Assembly (NCBI GenBank): GCA_009760855.2
Contig: WPIO01000001.1
Span: 11,851,501 to 11,915,500 of the forward strand
Source of the DNA: Cristatella mucedo
Lineage: Eukaryota > Bryozoa > Phylactolaemata > Cristatellidae
DNA: 64,000 bases
Direction: 5' to 3'
Shown here: positions 1 through 9,600 of the stretch, piece after piece
Layout of the letters: every line of letters begins with the position of its first letter
Numbering within the stretch: position 1 is the first letter of the stretch
Made by a program: the position numbers and the translations under genes
Notes under the pieces: model-generated
What the model was told of the DNA's origin: nothing
The model's database searches: none
Seen by the model: the letters and a program-made list of their open reading frames with translations, nothing else

Positions 1-600
1 GACTTCTGGTGCCCGCCACCAGCAAACATAACAGAAGTTTGCCATTAGATCAGCAAGTATTATTCTAAAGACGGAGCTGAAGGATAGTTGAGGCCATTTA
101 AAGCCATCGGTATAATACCATAGTTCCACGAGACGCCTTCTCGCAGTTGGCCCGCTCCTTGTGGCCGTTTGCCGCGTTTTACAGTGACTCTTACTGAGAC
201 TTGGCATCGCGATACTAGGAGAAAATATTTTCACTACTATCCAAATAGAGGCCCAAGATAGTAGATGCTACCGTAATTTTAAGTCCGCGATAGGAGTCCA
301 GCTACCTACATGAAGATTGGTGAAACGTTAGAGTGGTGCTCTAGAAGCTTCTAGTGAGAGTACAGTTCTTGCAATGACGCGGTCTGTTTCTCAAGCGAGC
401 TTATTCTCAAGAAAAAGCTGGCGGTGTCAATCCGAAGTCCCCTATATTTCTTCTGAAGCTCCACCAACCAAGTTATTCGTCGCAGACGGCTTAGTACTCA
501 ATAAATGTTAAACTTCTTTTCCCTCATTTAAACCTATTGATGCAATTGTCATTTGCTTCAATAGCACCCTAAACTACCCAATTCTTTGTCCTGGAATGTA
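1..600. other. Unassigned sequence at window edge
   Basis: No open frame, repeat family or splice-supported exon was recognised here. Composition is mixed and changes abruptly to AT-rich near 600, where the Polinton remnant starts. Confidence 0.4.
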
Positions 601-635
601 ATAAGTCCAGAAATAATAAGGTTTTTATCTGAAAA

Positions 636-1378
636 GAAGATGCAGACATTTTACATATGCCAGATGATTCTGAATATAAATATGCTTTGAATGTTATTGA
701 TGTTGCTAGTAGATGTAAAGATTCAAGACCACTTAAAGCAAAATCTTCTAAAGAAGTAACACAAGCAATAACAGATATTTATGCAAATGGACCTTTAGAA
801 TGGCCAAAGAAGATAACAGTAGATTCAGGATCAGAGTTTAAAGGAGAGTTTGCTACAGAAATGAAAAGAAATGAAACACGTGTTATAGAAGGTACTAGTA
901 AAACGAGTATTGCATTAGTTGAAAGAATTGATAGAACAATAGCAGAGAGAGCTTTTATTGCACAATATGAAAAGGAATTTGAAAGTATTAATAAATGAGA
1001 TTATACTAGAAACAAAGAAAGGATTGATAATTTACCAAAGATTATTTATTATCTAAATAATAGTATTACAAAAGAAACTGGTGAAGAATCTTCTAAATCA
1101 ATAAAAAAAAGAAATATTAAAACTAAAGAAACCAAAATATCATAGAAAAGTAGGAGAACAAGAAAAATTACTAGAACTAGGAACAACTGTTAGATATTTA
1201 TTAGAACGATTTGAAGTAGAAGATGAAAAAAGAAGAAGAGCTACAGATCCAATATGGAGTTTAACTTAACCTACTAATATAAGAATAATGGTATTGAAAG
1301 AACAACCGTCGCGTTATTTCGTAAATGATGTTAAAAGAAGTTTTGTTAAAGAGGAGTTACAAGTTATAAGGATTTAGA
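636..1378 (+). pseudogene. Polinton/Maverick-type integrase, 5'-truncated and frameshifted
   Basis: The open part (657-998) encodes an rve-type integrase core. ALNVIDVAS supplies the first catalytic Asp (D15 of this piece), VDSGSEFKG the second (D56), and LVERIDRTIAERAF the Glu (E89). Downstream in other frames are GTTVRYLLERFEVE, RRATDPIWSL and FVKEELQVI, the C-terminal signature of retrovirus-like integrases carried by Polinton/Maverick self-synthesising DNA elements. Such an integrase would insert the element DNA into chromosomes. The N-terminal zinc-binding part is missing, at least one stop (near 996) and several frame changes interrupt it, and the Asp-Glu spacing is slightly short. It is therefore a dead remnant. 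The region is far more AT-rich than the neighbouring DNA. Confidence 0.8.
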
Positions 1379-1768
1379 ATCATCTGGACTATCTAATTGT
1401 TCTACAACTATTTCATTGAATTCTTCTTTAGTTATTTTATCATCATCTAAAGCATCTACAATCTTTGAAACCAAGTTAAGATTTTCTTGAAGAGTAGATC
1501 TTTTTCTTCTATCAATTTGTGCTATTGTACTTTCAATTGATATTAACATTGTTGTTGGTCCACCTAAAACTGTTACTATATGAGAAAGGTCCTCATATTG
1601 TTGAACATAGGTGCTTGTTATAGTAACTGCAAGAGTTAATAAAATACTTACAAATTGAAAACAATATCTAGTACGTATTAATTTAGTTAAATAATTTCTG
1701 ACTCTTTCGTTTTCCAAAAGTATTTTGTTATATTTATCATTAGCATATTTTGATCTTAGATCTGACAT
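1364..1768 (-). CDS. Small putative membrane protein in the Polinton remnant
   Basis: A 134-codon frame with an ATG start, convergent with and slightly overlapping the tail of the integrase remnant. It has a charged N-terminus (about 1-33), two hydrophobic stretches (about 34-56 and 63-79) that could be a membrane hairpin, then a hydrophilic acidic C-terminus. I do not recognise the family. AT-rich codon use matches the integrase, so it is probably an accessory gene of the same mobile element rather than a host gene. Whether it is complete is unknown. Confidence 0.5.
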   Translation of the reverse strand: MSDLRSKYANDKYNKILLENERVRNYLTKLIRTRYCFQFVSILLTLAVTITSTYVQQYEDLSHIVTVLGGPTTMLISIESTIAQIDRRKRSTLQENLNLVSKIVDALDDDKITKEEFNEIVVEQLDSPDDSKSL

Positions 1769-1780
1769 GATTGCCCTATA

Positions 1781-2215
1781 TTAATAATCTTCTTCTTTTG
1801 GAATATGTGTCAATCTTCTTTCAAATATTTCATCGCACATAAGTTTATTTGTATAAAATTGTATACGTAAGTTAATAATTGTATCTGTATTAATTAAATA
1901 TTCATTGAATGTATCAAATTGTTGTCTTATTAATGAATAAAAATTATTGTTTCTCCTAAGTCTTCTTGTTGGTCCATCAATTGATTTTACAAAAGTACAT
2001 CCATCTCTGCTGTATTCTAAAGTACAAGTAAAACAAAAATAACGATATCTGTCAATAAAAGTTTCCATTAATTGTGTTATATGACTTACCGTTGAAATCA
2101 ATAATCTTTCAGTATTTTTATATAATCTAGAATCATAATTTAATTCATGAATAATAAGATCATCATTGGTAATAACTAAAACATTATCTTCATTTAAAAT
2201 AGGTAAATTACTCAA
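1781..2215 (-). CDS. Unrecognised ORF of the Polinton remnant
   Basis: A frame of about 144 codons, just upstream of and co-oriented with the 134-codon ORF. It opens at a TTG rather than an ATG, so its true start is unclear or lost. The product is charged, with no evident signal peptide or membrane segment. Function is unknown. Location and base composition tie it to the Polinton fragment. Confidence 0.4.
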   Translation of the reverse strand: MSNLPILNEDNVLVITNDDLIIHELNYDSRLYKNTERLLISTVSHITQLMETFIDRYRYFCFTCTLEYSRDGCTFVKSIDGPTRRLRRNNNFYSLIRQQFDTFNEYLINTDTIINLRIQFYTNKLMCDEIFERRLTHIPKEEDY

Positions 2216-2261
2216 TTTTATAACTAGCTAACAAATCTACAAAATTCCTAGGATATTTAGG

Positions 2262-2363
2262 TTATATTCCAGTATTTGTTTCAAAAGCAGAAACAATTCT
2301 TTTAAAATAACTGTGATATTTTTCACCCTCACGCCGCATAAAGTAATCAATGTTTTTGGACAT
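2262..2363 (-). pseudogene. Short ORF remnant, Polinton-associated
   Basis: An ATG-started frame of about 33 codons (begins MSKNIDYFMRREGEKY) ends at a TAA. The same frame stays open for some 15 more codons after it. It is co-oriented with the two ORFs to its left and equally AT-rich. This looks like the broken 5' part of another element gene, too short to assign. Confidence 0.3.
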
Positions 2364-2463
2364 ATATAAAGATAGAAAATTTATTTAATTAAATATTTAA
2401 TTAATTGCAAATATTGTTTACTCTTATATAGTCGTATAAACTTTACACAACTCCAAGTATTAT

Positions 2464-2632
2464 GTATATGAATGGAATGGAGAATGGGGTCTCGAGAATG
2501 ACGGCAGCCATTAAATAAATCGGACGACGAGAAACGATCGAGCGTCAGCGAGATTGTTTATCGGCGAACGATTTATTTAATTGATGGCGTCATTTGAATG
2601 AGCCCTAGGCTCCATTCCATTCATTTACATAC
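2464..2632. mobile_element. MITE-like foldback element
   Basis: The ends are imperfect inverted copies: GTATATGAATGGAATGGAG at 2464-2482, and its complement (with a 4-nt insertion) at 2610-2632. A second internal inverted pair (ATTAAATAAATCG near 2510 and its complement near 2570) extends the foldback. There is no coding capacity. It sits exactly at the outer edge of the inverted-duplication arm that starts near 2636. Confidence 0.6.
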
Positions 2633-3658
2633 TACTGGGACAATGCAGCTTGTACTCTGGCGATAGCGAGCAGCTACAAGTGAACGATCGCAGAGAGATT
2701 CGCTGCTGTACATCTAGATGCATAAGCCGACAGTCATGGGCATGCTTTAGGGACAGTGGCAGCTCAGGTTAGCCGCGATACGAGCGCTCGCCTTAGCGGG
2801 TTTGACTAGGGCACCTAGTGCAGACCCGGCTCCTAGTCCACCTCAGTCCAACTAGTCCAGCTCAGGTTGGAATGAAGATTTGTGCAGTCGATGCGTTCCG
2901 GATGTGCATATACTAATTTACTTCAGTAGACAAAGAGCGCTAGGATGGCAAGCTGGCACAACAGCCATCTAATAAGCCACGTGCCAAAATGAATAAGCCT
3001 GAGAGCGGACATTGAGAGGTGGGTCCGAGAAAATAGCAGCTACACATGAGTTCAGGATGGAGCGAACAAAAGGAGGCCGACCGACTGAGCTCGGGGCTGC
3101 CGCTTCACTAGTTGATACGAGAGACTACACTTCGAGAGCACGAGAGTTCGAACACACGGCGGGGAACAGCTAAGGGTAGCTTAGACTGGGCAGTAGTGTT
3201 CTACCGGCTTCTCAGTAAGCCGCTCGTATCTTGTTGTGCATCTCTAGGCAAACGGAAGGGTTATTACACTCGGGCTTCGGGAGTTCTCGTATTTAACTCC
3301 GTCAGACTGGTGCGCACCTGCCGCTTAAATCGCTTGCGCCGGCGGCGTGTGACCACTATTTACCGGCACACAATAAACAGACGCTTTCGGCGCCCCAGTT
3401 GTGGCCGCGTGTGTTTTAACCGCACTAGAGCACTGCATTGCACGGTCCACCGGTAGAGAAAACGGGGACTAACACTTTCGTTGTTACACTTTTTCGTAAT
3501 ACCTCTGCCTGGCGAAAGTTCTGAGTTGCCGCACTGCGAGAGAAGCCAGTCTCGATAAACTAAAAGACAGAAGCGGTGAGAGCAGTGTTGAGGCAAAGAG
3601 GCGGAGGTACATTTTGTGCTCTCATTCTTTGCCGCTTGGTCTAGTTTGGATGAGCTCA

Positions 3659-3667
<9 letters not shown>

Positions 3668-3703
<36 letters not shown>

Positions 3704-3818
3704 GAGAAAGAGAGAGCGAGAGAGAGAGATAGAGAGAGCGGAGGGGAGAGAGAGAAGGAGGAGACAGACAGAGAAAGAGACAGAAAGAGAAGGAGAGAGG
3801 GAGAGAGACAGTTCGGTC
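3668..3818. repeat. (GA)n microsatellite with interruptions
   Basis: A GA-rich tract broken by GG, GC and CA steps. It lies at the same place in the duplication arm as the CT/CTGT tract at 43,777-44,000 of the other arm in inverse orientation, so the microsatellite predates the duplication. Confidence 0.9.
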
Positions 3819-4268
3819 GCTGCTGCTGCCTTCGCTGCGGAGATACCTGCTCGCTCGCTCAAGTCACACCTGAGAAGAGAGCTTCAGAGGCTACCGACAT
3901 CTACAAGAGCCAATACTCGGAGCGAGGGCGGCTGTGAAAAATTACTTCAACTGTAGCATGCGCAGGTAACCCGGAATGCATTAGAGACGGCCCAGTCGCC
4001 AGGCGCTGAGTTATTACGAGCGAGCTTTATTTAATGCCAAAGAGAAGCAGAAAGACGCCTGAAAGACGTCTTTAAGACGACTTCCTTCAATGGCTGGGCG
4101 AAATCGGAGCGTCGTAGACGTCGCGCTCACGCGGACGATTTGGCTTCTGTCGCCCGTTCGTCTCGGTATGTTTGCCTATCGTACGCGCTACAATGCCGCC
4201 GCTGCTAGGTTGAGTCAAGTCGTAAAGCTATTTTTTCTGACTGAAGCAGAGTTTGTTTGCTACTATTC

Positions 4269-4390
<122 letters not shown>

Positions 4391-5080
4391 AGTTGCAGCG
4401 TAGGTAGGTGGTTCGCTGTACGGCCTAAAGTGCCGCTCGCCAGACCACTCTGCCGGGCTACTTGTAAGCAGACGCAAGCCATTCTGCATGACTCGATGGG
4501 AGTGCTTTATATGACGAGCTGCCACAGTTAGTATAACAAGCTGTGAGCTTTTTGATTGTAGCTAGTATACGGCAACCAGACGTTTGATCAAGTGCTAGTG
4601 GGGCGCCATCCACTTAGTGCGGAGATCGTCGCCCCCGCAATAGTGACAACTGTGAAGCGGCAAAGATGCTACTCACTTCTGCCAATCGAGGGAGTCTTAG
4701 TCAGACCGGCTTGTTTTGAGTCGAAAGAACGTTGGTCGAACAAGGGCTACCGCAAAATAGGCTTCAATGTGCTCGAGAGGATCAAAAGAAACCAGACCAA
4801 TCGCACAAAGCTTCGTAAAACAGAAAGCGTCAGCGGTTCATGCCGAGTGATATGCACTCATGCTTCTTTTGTTCATTTCTTCCATAGCCAGTGCAACTAC
4901 AGACTAATCAGCGGCTTACGCCCACTATGCATTGCTTGCGTCTGACGCCAGAGGCGCCACCGGTAGCAGCTCGCCGGCAGCTCTCCGAGATACGTGAAGT
5001 GTCCAGCGCCTGCACCAGCAGATACAGCTCTTCTTCGCAGTCACGCCGAGGCCACCCAAATCATCATAGAAGGCATGGCA

Positions 5081-5205
5081 TTTTAGATATTAACCCTTAA
5101 GACCAAGGTCGCCCACTGAAGAGCCAGCGCCGACCTGACTGGTAAAGGTCACGTGAAAGCATTTAACTGTGGCTTTTCGACCTCGGCCTCCATTGCGGCC
5201 GGCAT
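5081..5205 (+). promoter_or_regulatory. Orphan carboxypeptidase-type promoter
   Basis: TTTTAGATA (5081-5089), GAAGAGCCAGCGCCG (5118-5132) and GCATTTAAC (5159-5167) occur in the same order and similar spacing as upstream of carboxypeptidase genes B and A. Homology to gene B fades at about the point where its ATG lies. No exon follows, so it is probably without a gene now. Confidence 0.5.
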
Positions 5206-5277
5206 GCCAGCTGAAGATAAAATCTACATAGTGCCTGGCTTGCGTCGCACGTGCTTTAAATAATAAAATAAATAAAT

Positions 5278-5375
5278 ACTAGCTGATTTAACAGCCTCTT
5301 TTGTATAGCGACAGACGAGCCTTCATGGCTATCACTATCACTGGCGGTGGCGATAAAGGATCGCTCATCGTTAGC
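5278..5375 (-). mobile_element. SINE2 fragment (tRNA-derived family), 3' part
   Basis: It matches the minus strand of the 3' body of the SINE2 family: the 'aaagaggctgtt...' end, then the sequence with cgataaaggatcgc. The tRNA-like head is lost or very degraded. Confidence 0.7.
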
Positions 5376-5487
5376 CCTGACAATATGCATTTAGGCTCTC
5401 GGCAAAGCTATGGAATCGAGGTAGACGAATAATGCTGACTCTGAAACTCATTAAGAGACTTTAAAAAGCATAAAAAATAAATTCTAA

Positions 5488-5665
5488 ATAAATGCTAGCG
5501 GATTTAAGAGTCTCTTTTGTTTAGCGACAGAAGAGTCTTCACGGCTATCACCACCATTGGCAGCGGCGATAGAGGATCGCCCACCTCAGGATTCGAACCC
5601 ACGACCTCGGAACAGAGGTCGGGAAAAGCAACCGCTTTACCTAGTGTGCCATCACGGCTCACCAA
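5488..5665 (-). mobile_element. SINE2, near full length
   Basis: Minus strand: a tRNA-like head with a B-box-like GTGGGTTCGAATCC and an A-box region 'gtgatggcacactaggtaa', then the GGGCGATCC body and the 3' end 'aaagagactcttaaatccgc'. A Pol III-type SINE, the same family as copies at 18,585, 29,527, 50,815 and 56,563. Confidence 0.75.
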
Positions 5666-5759
5666 ATCATCAGCGGTTACCTATCGGGTTCTTGATGCCC
5701 GTAATCAAACAAGTGGTTTAGCAAAAACAACGGCGACATGGAATCCTCTGAGAGGATGA

Positions 5760-6454
5760 AATGGGTACTATTTACACCCATTTAGGTTTTAAACTTAGCT
5801 GGTTGTTTGAGGAATAAAATGCATCAGCAAGCTCCCGAAAAAGCGTGCGGTCAGTAGTACCAACCGGTGCCCCATAATTACAGATCTCGGCTTTTGAGCT
5901 GATCCTCAAATTCCTGCTATTCTCTCGGCTTTAGTTCAGCACTCGTGTATCATCAAAACTGGTAGTCTTAATCAGCTGACAAACAAGGGTGATGTTGATA
6001 AGATTGGCATAAGCATAAGGTTTGCCCGACAGAATGGGATTTGGCAGCGAGGTCAATTTTTCAATAGCAACACACATGCCTTCTAGAAGCTAATGCCCAG
6101 CCTACAGCCTATTGCATTCAAGAACTAGCTTTTCCAATTTTTCAACATGTACATGCTATTTTGTCTCGAAATAATTGCTCTCCTTAATTTTTTATTCTCA
6201 TATTAATCTATTAGCCACGCCGAATATAAAATGCCAACTGTTAGGTCAGAGCAGCTTTCGGCCATTGCGACTTCAAGGTATAGTAGCACCCAAGGCTTCA
6301 CTTAGGTTTATTTGTCGTTAAATAATCCCCTGCTCGCTTTTCCCAGTGGTGTCCATTATATAATAAAAAATCAGCAACGCACCTGCCCGAACTTTAGTCT
6401 ATCACTCGAGAGCTGTATTTCACTTTCCAGAGGAGAGCAAGTTACTCATTCCTT
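5760..6454. other. Intergenic/3' flank of gene A, nothing recognised
   Basis: No recognised repeat or conserved frame. This is downstream of the gene A stop codon. I see no AATAAA in the first ~60 nt past the stop on the minus strand, so the poly(A) site is unplaced. Confidence 0.3.
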
Positions 6455-6648
6455 TTAGTTTCGGGTCTTCAGCATTTGAGCGACACGGACCAGTCCAGCC
6501 CACACTTCTTCACAGCTTGGTTGAATCTGGTCTTCACCAACCACGAACCCATTGTAATAATAAGGATCTGGCCGAAGTTCGAGCGTGTAGGCGTACTTGA
6601 CGCCAGCGACTCCCTTGACCCAGTCAAATGCGCCTCCTGAGGCAGGAT
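6455..6648 (-). CDS. Gene A exon 11: catalytic Glu and C-terminus
   Basis: Encodes Y-PASGGAFDWVKGVAGVKYAY then TLELRPDPYYYNGF and the C-terminal helix to MLKTRN and TAA at 6455-6457. Tyr410 (CPA Tyr248) is built across the splice junction. F417 lies at the S1' selector position and E433 is the catalytic base. Confidence 0.92.
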
Positions 6649-9600
6649 CTACAACATGTAGAAATCAGGTTGGTGATCAGCCTGCACATAACCGTAGCCT
6701 TCCGATATCAAGAGCGAAATCACGTGACAGCAGCAAATTCTGCTGAGTCTCTTTCAATAATGCATTTCAACAACTGCCAGGCATCAAACTCGGCCAATGA
6801 TGCCGTCACGTGCCACTCCCATCTATCACGACGGCCCATAACCTCACTGGCTGGCGTGAAACCGTTGACCTAGCGGTCCAAAACTAAGCCTCTCACGAAT
6901 GGTTGGTGGCTCTCGCTGCTGCATACAGCAGACGACCTCTTGGGCCAGAGCATTTAAGTAAACTCAGACCATAGCCAGACCTTCTAAACGAGGTCGAGTG
7001 GCAGCGAACCTTCACACTCGCCGTCGAATGAAATGGAAGCACGATTTCAGGACTGGACTGCCTGTGCTGCCCACTGATCGATGTGGCATGCGAGCTGACC
7101 GCTACCCGCCCCTTTGATTGATGAACTTGAATGGAGCAGTCACGGGAAAGTGGGCTAGAACTGAGGGTGATTGGGACGAAGAGAGTTTGCTTTCTCTTAG
7201 CTCACCGGAGAGGAAATAAACTGGTCGTGGTAATCATCAGCCATGACGCCCTGAGTAACATACGACTACAAGTACGAGAATAATGAGCGATCAACCAGAA
7301 TGTCCCTCCTTCCCGCATGAAGAGATATCATACCTTAAGCTATCTGCAACAATCGGGCCTGTCGCATGGAAGAAGGGATGTGATTTTGTGAACTGGAACG
7401 GCCACGTGGCTACGTACGATATGCAGACAAAACGAAGGAGATAGCTAGTAATGTTGTCCCAGAGTGGCCGAGGCTTACTTTCGCAAGCAGATGGATGCCT
7501 TTTTACTAAGCGCTGGAATTATTAAGCCCGAGAATACGGACTTGGGTAAAATATATGATTCATTTGTATAGCGCCCCAAGAGAACTTAATCTCTATTCAG
7601 GCGCTTCACGTATGCCTCGGGGCTCGAGCCTACGACCTCAGCCAGACCCTGGTCGGGGCGAGCACCTTAACCGCTAGATCAAACCAGCTCGGCAAGTCAC
7701 TCTGCTTTTTTCGCTTGATCTTTTGGCAGCGTTTCATACAATTGATCACAAGTCCTTCTCGAGCACTTATTATCTTTCCAGGGCATCATTGGAAGTTCAT
7801 TGCAAAGATTCAGGTCCTATTTCAGTGAGACTACAGAGTATTCCTGTGAACGGACATAGACCATCCGTGGGGGCCACTTAAGTAAGGGGATAATTCGGGC
7901 TGTCTGTTTAGTCCTTTTCTTTTCACAATCTGTACTAACCCTCTTGCCAATGTGATCGCCAAGCACAATCTAGGCTTTAACTTCCATGCATATGGTACAC
8001 AGTTGCTCCTTTACATTGATCTCTCCCAGCCCTGCAGCACGTCGGATTCTCTCAACTACCTAGCTGCTTGGGTCTCTGATATCCGCACATGGATGGAAGC
8101 AAACTTTCCTAAATTCAACGGCAATAATGCACTTGATAAAGCGCCCTAAGAGAACTCAATCTCTTTCTAGGCGCTTTACATTTGCTGCAAAGGGAAACGC
8201 GATTGAATGCTGAGTAATATCATGTTTGATGAACGACATGAATAACGTGGTTAGGGGTGACATGCACAGGGTCAGCATGCAAGTGTGGTTAATGGCAGCA
8301 TGCACAGTGTCAGCACGCATAAGCATGCTGCCATTAACCACACTTGCATGTTGACCCTGTGCATGTCACCCCTAACCACGTTATTCATGTCGTTCATCAA
8401 ACATGATATTACTCACCATTCAATCGCGTTTTCCTTTGCAGCAAATGTAAAGCGCCTAGAAAGAGATTGAGTTCTCTTAGGGCGCTTTATCAAGTGCATT
8501 ATTATTATTGTTATTATTATAAAAACCAATTTACTAGTTACGTTCAAATCGCGTGTGACTCAGAAAGTGGAAAGATTAATATTACTAAAGTGTCCTGTTC
8601 CAAAATGACCTTTCAATAGACGACCTCGCCAGCTCTACAGTCATTTCTGCCTACTTTCAGCTACATAATATTGCTAACATTCGGGCTTGCTTAGACAGAG
8701 ATACTACATCTAAATAGGTTCATGCATTTGTAGCATCCTGTCTCGACTTACGTAACTAACTGCTTGCTGGTCTTCCGGTCTGTGCAATCACGTGCTTTCG
8801 GTTGATCCAAAACTCTGCTACTAGGCTTGTTTGTTGTAGGCGTCACAGTTTCCATGTCACGTCACATCTGGCCGACTTGCATTGGCTCCCAACTAAGCAG
8901 TGTTTCGACTTCTAGGTCCGCTCACTCACTTTTAGGTACCTTAATTCTCTGGCTCCAGCCTACTTGTGATAACTTCTCCCCACCAGACTAGGCATCGTAC
9001 ACCTACTTATCTGAATCAAATCGTTTATTTATACCTCTATGAACCTCAAATCCTTTAGTGACCTTGCCTTCAGTTCGTATGCTCATAAAGCCCGGAACTG
9101 ATTCCCGATGAACGTCACAACGTCCCAGACCTGATGACAATTAAAAAGAAGCTAAAATTGCAGCTGTTTATCAAAGCATTACTTGGTCCTCATGATTAGT
9201 CCTCTGTGTGCTTATGCGCACCGACAGTGGACATGCGACCACTAACCATATTTTTTGCATTGACACTGTACATGTCACTGCATATGCGACCACTAACCAT
9301 TTGATAACTCTCCCTTTACAGCTTGCGTAAAGTGCCAATACAGAGATTTGGTTATCTGAGGGTGCATTACATATTTACTATTACTATTATTACTATAATA
9401 CCCCGAGCATTTACAAATTAAAATGACTTGCAATTCTACCAGAGGCAACAGCGGCACAAAATCATCTTTGGCCGACGAACGCTTATTTGCTTATCCTGCA
9501 GGTCAGTAGCAAGTCACGTTTTCTCTACAACCGTCCATCAATCCGCTGCCTGTTGAATCAGTCCCCAAAACCTCGTTCTGACACCCGTAGCTCTTCATCG

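Noticed and set aside
8156-8470. Two 61-codon ORFs of nearly the same sequence on opposite strands
   Set aside because: They are the two arms of the palindromic LINE1 tail, not genes.
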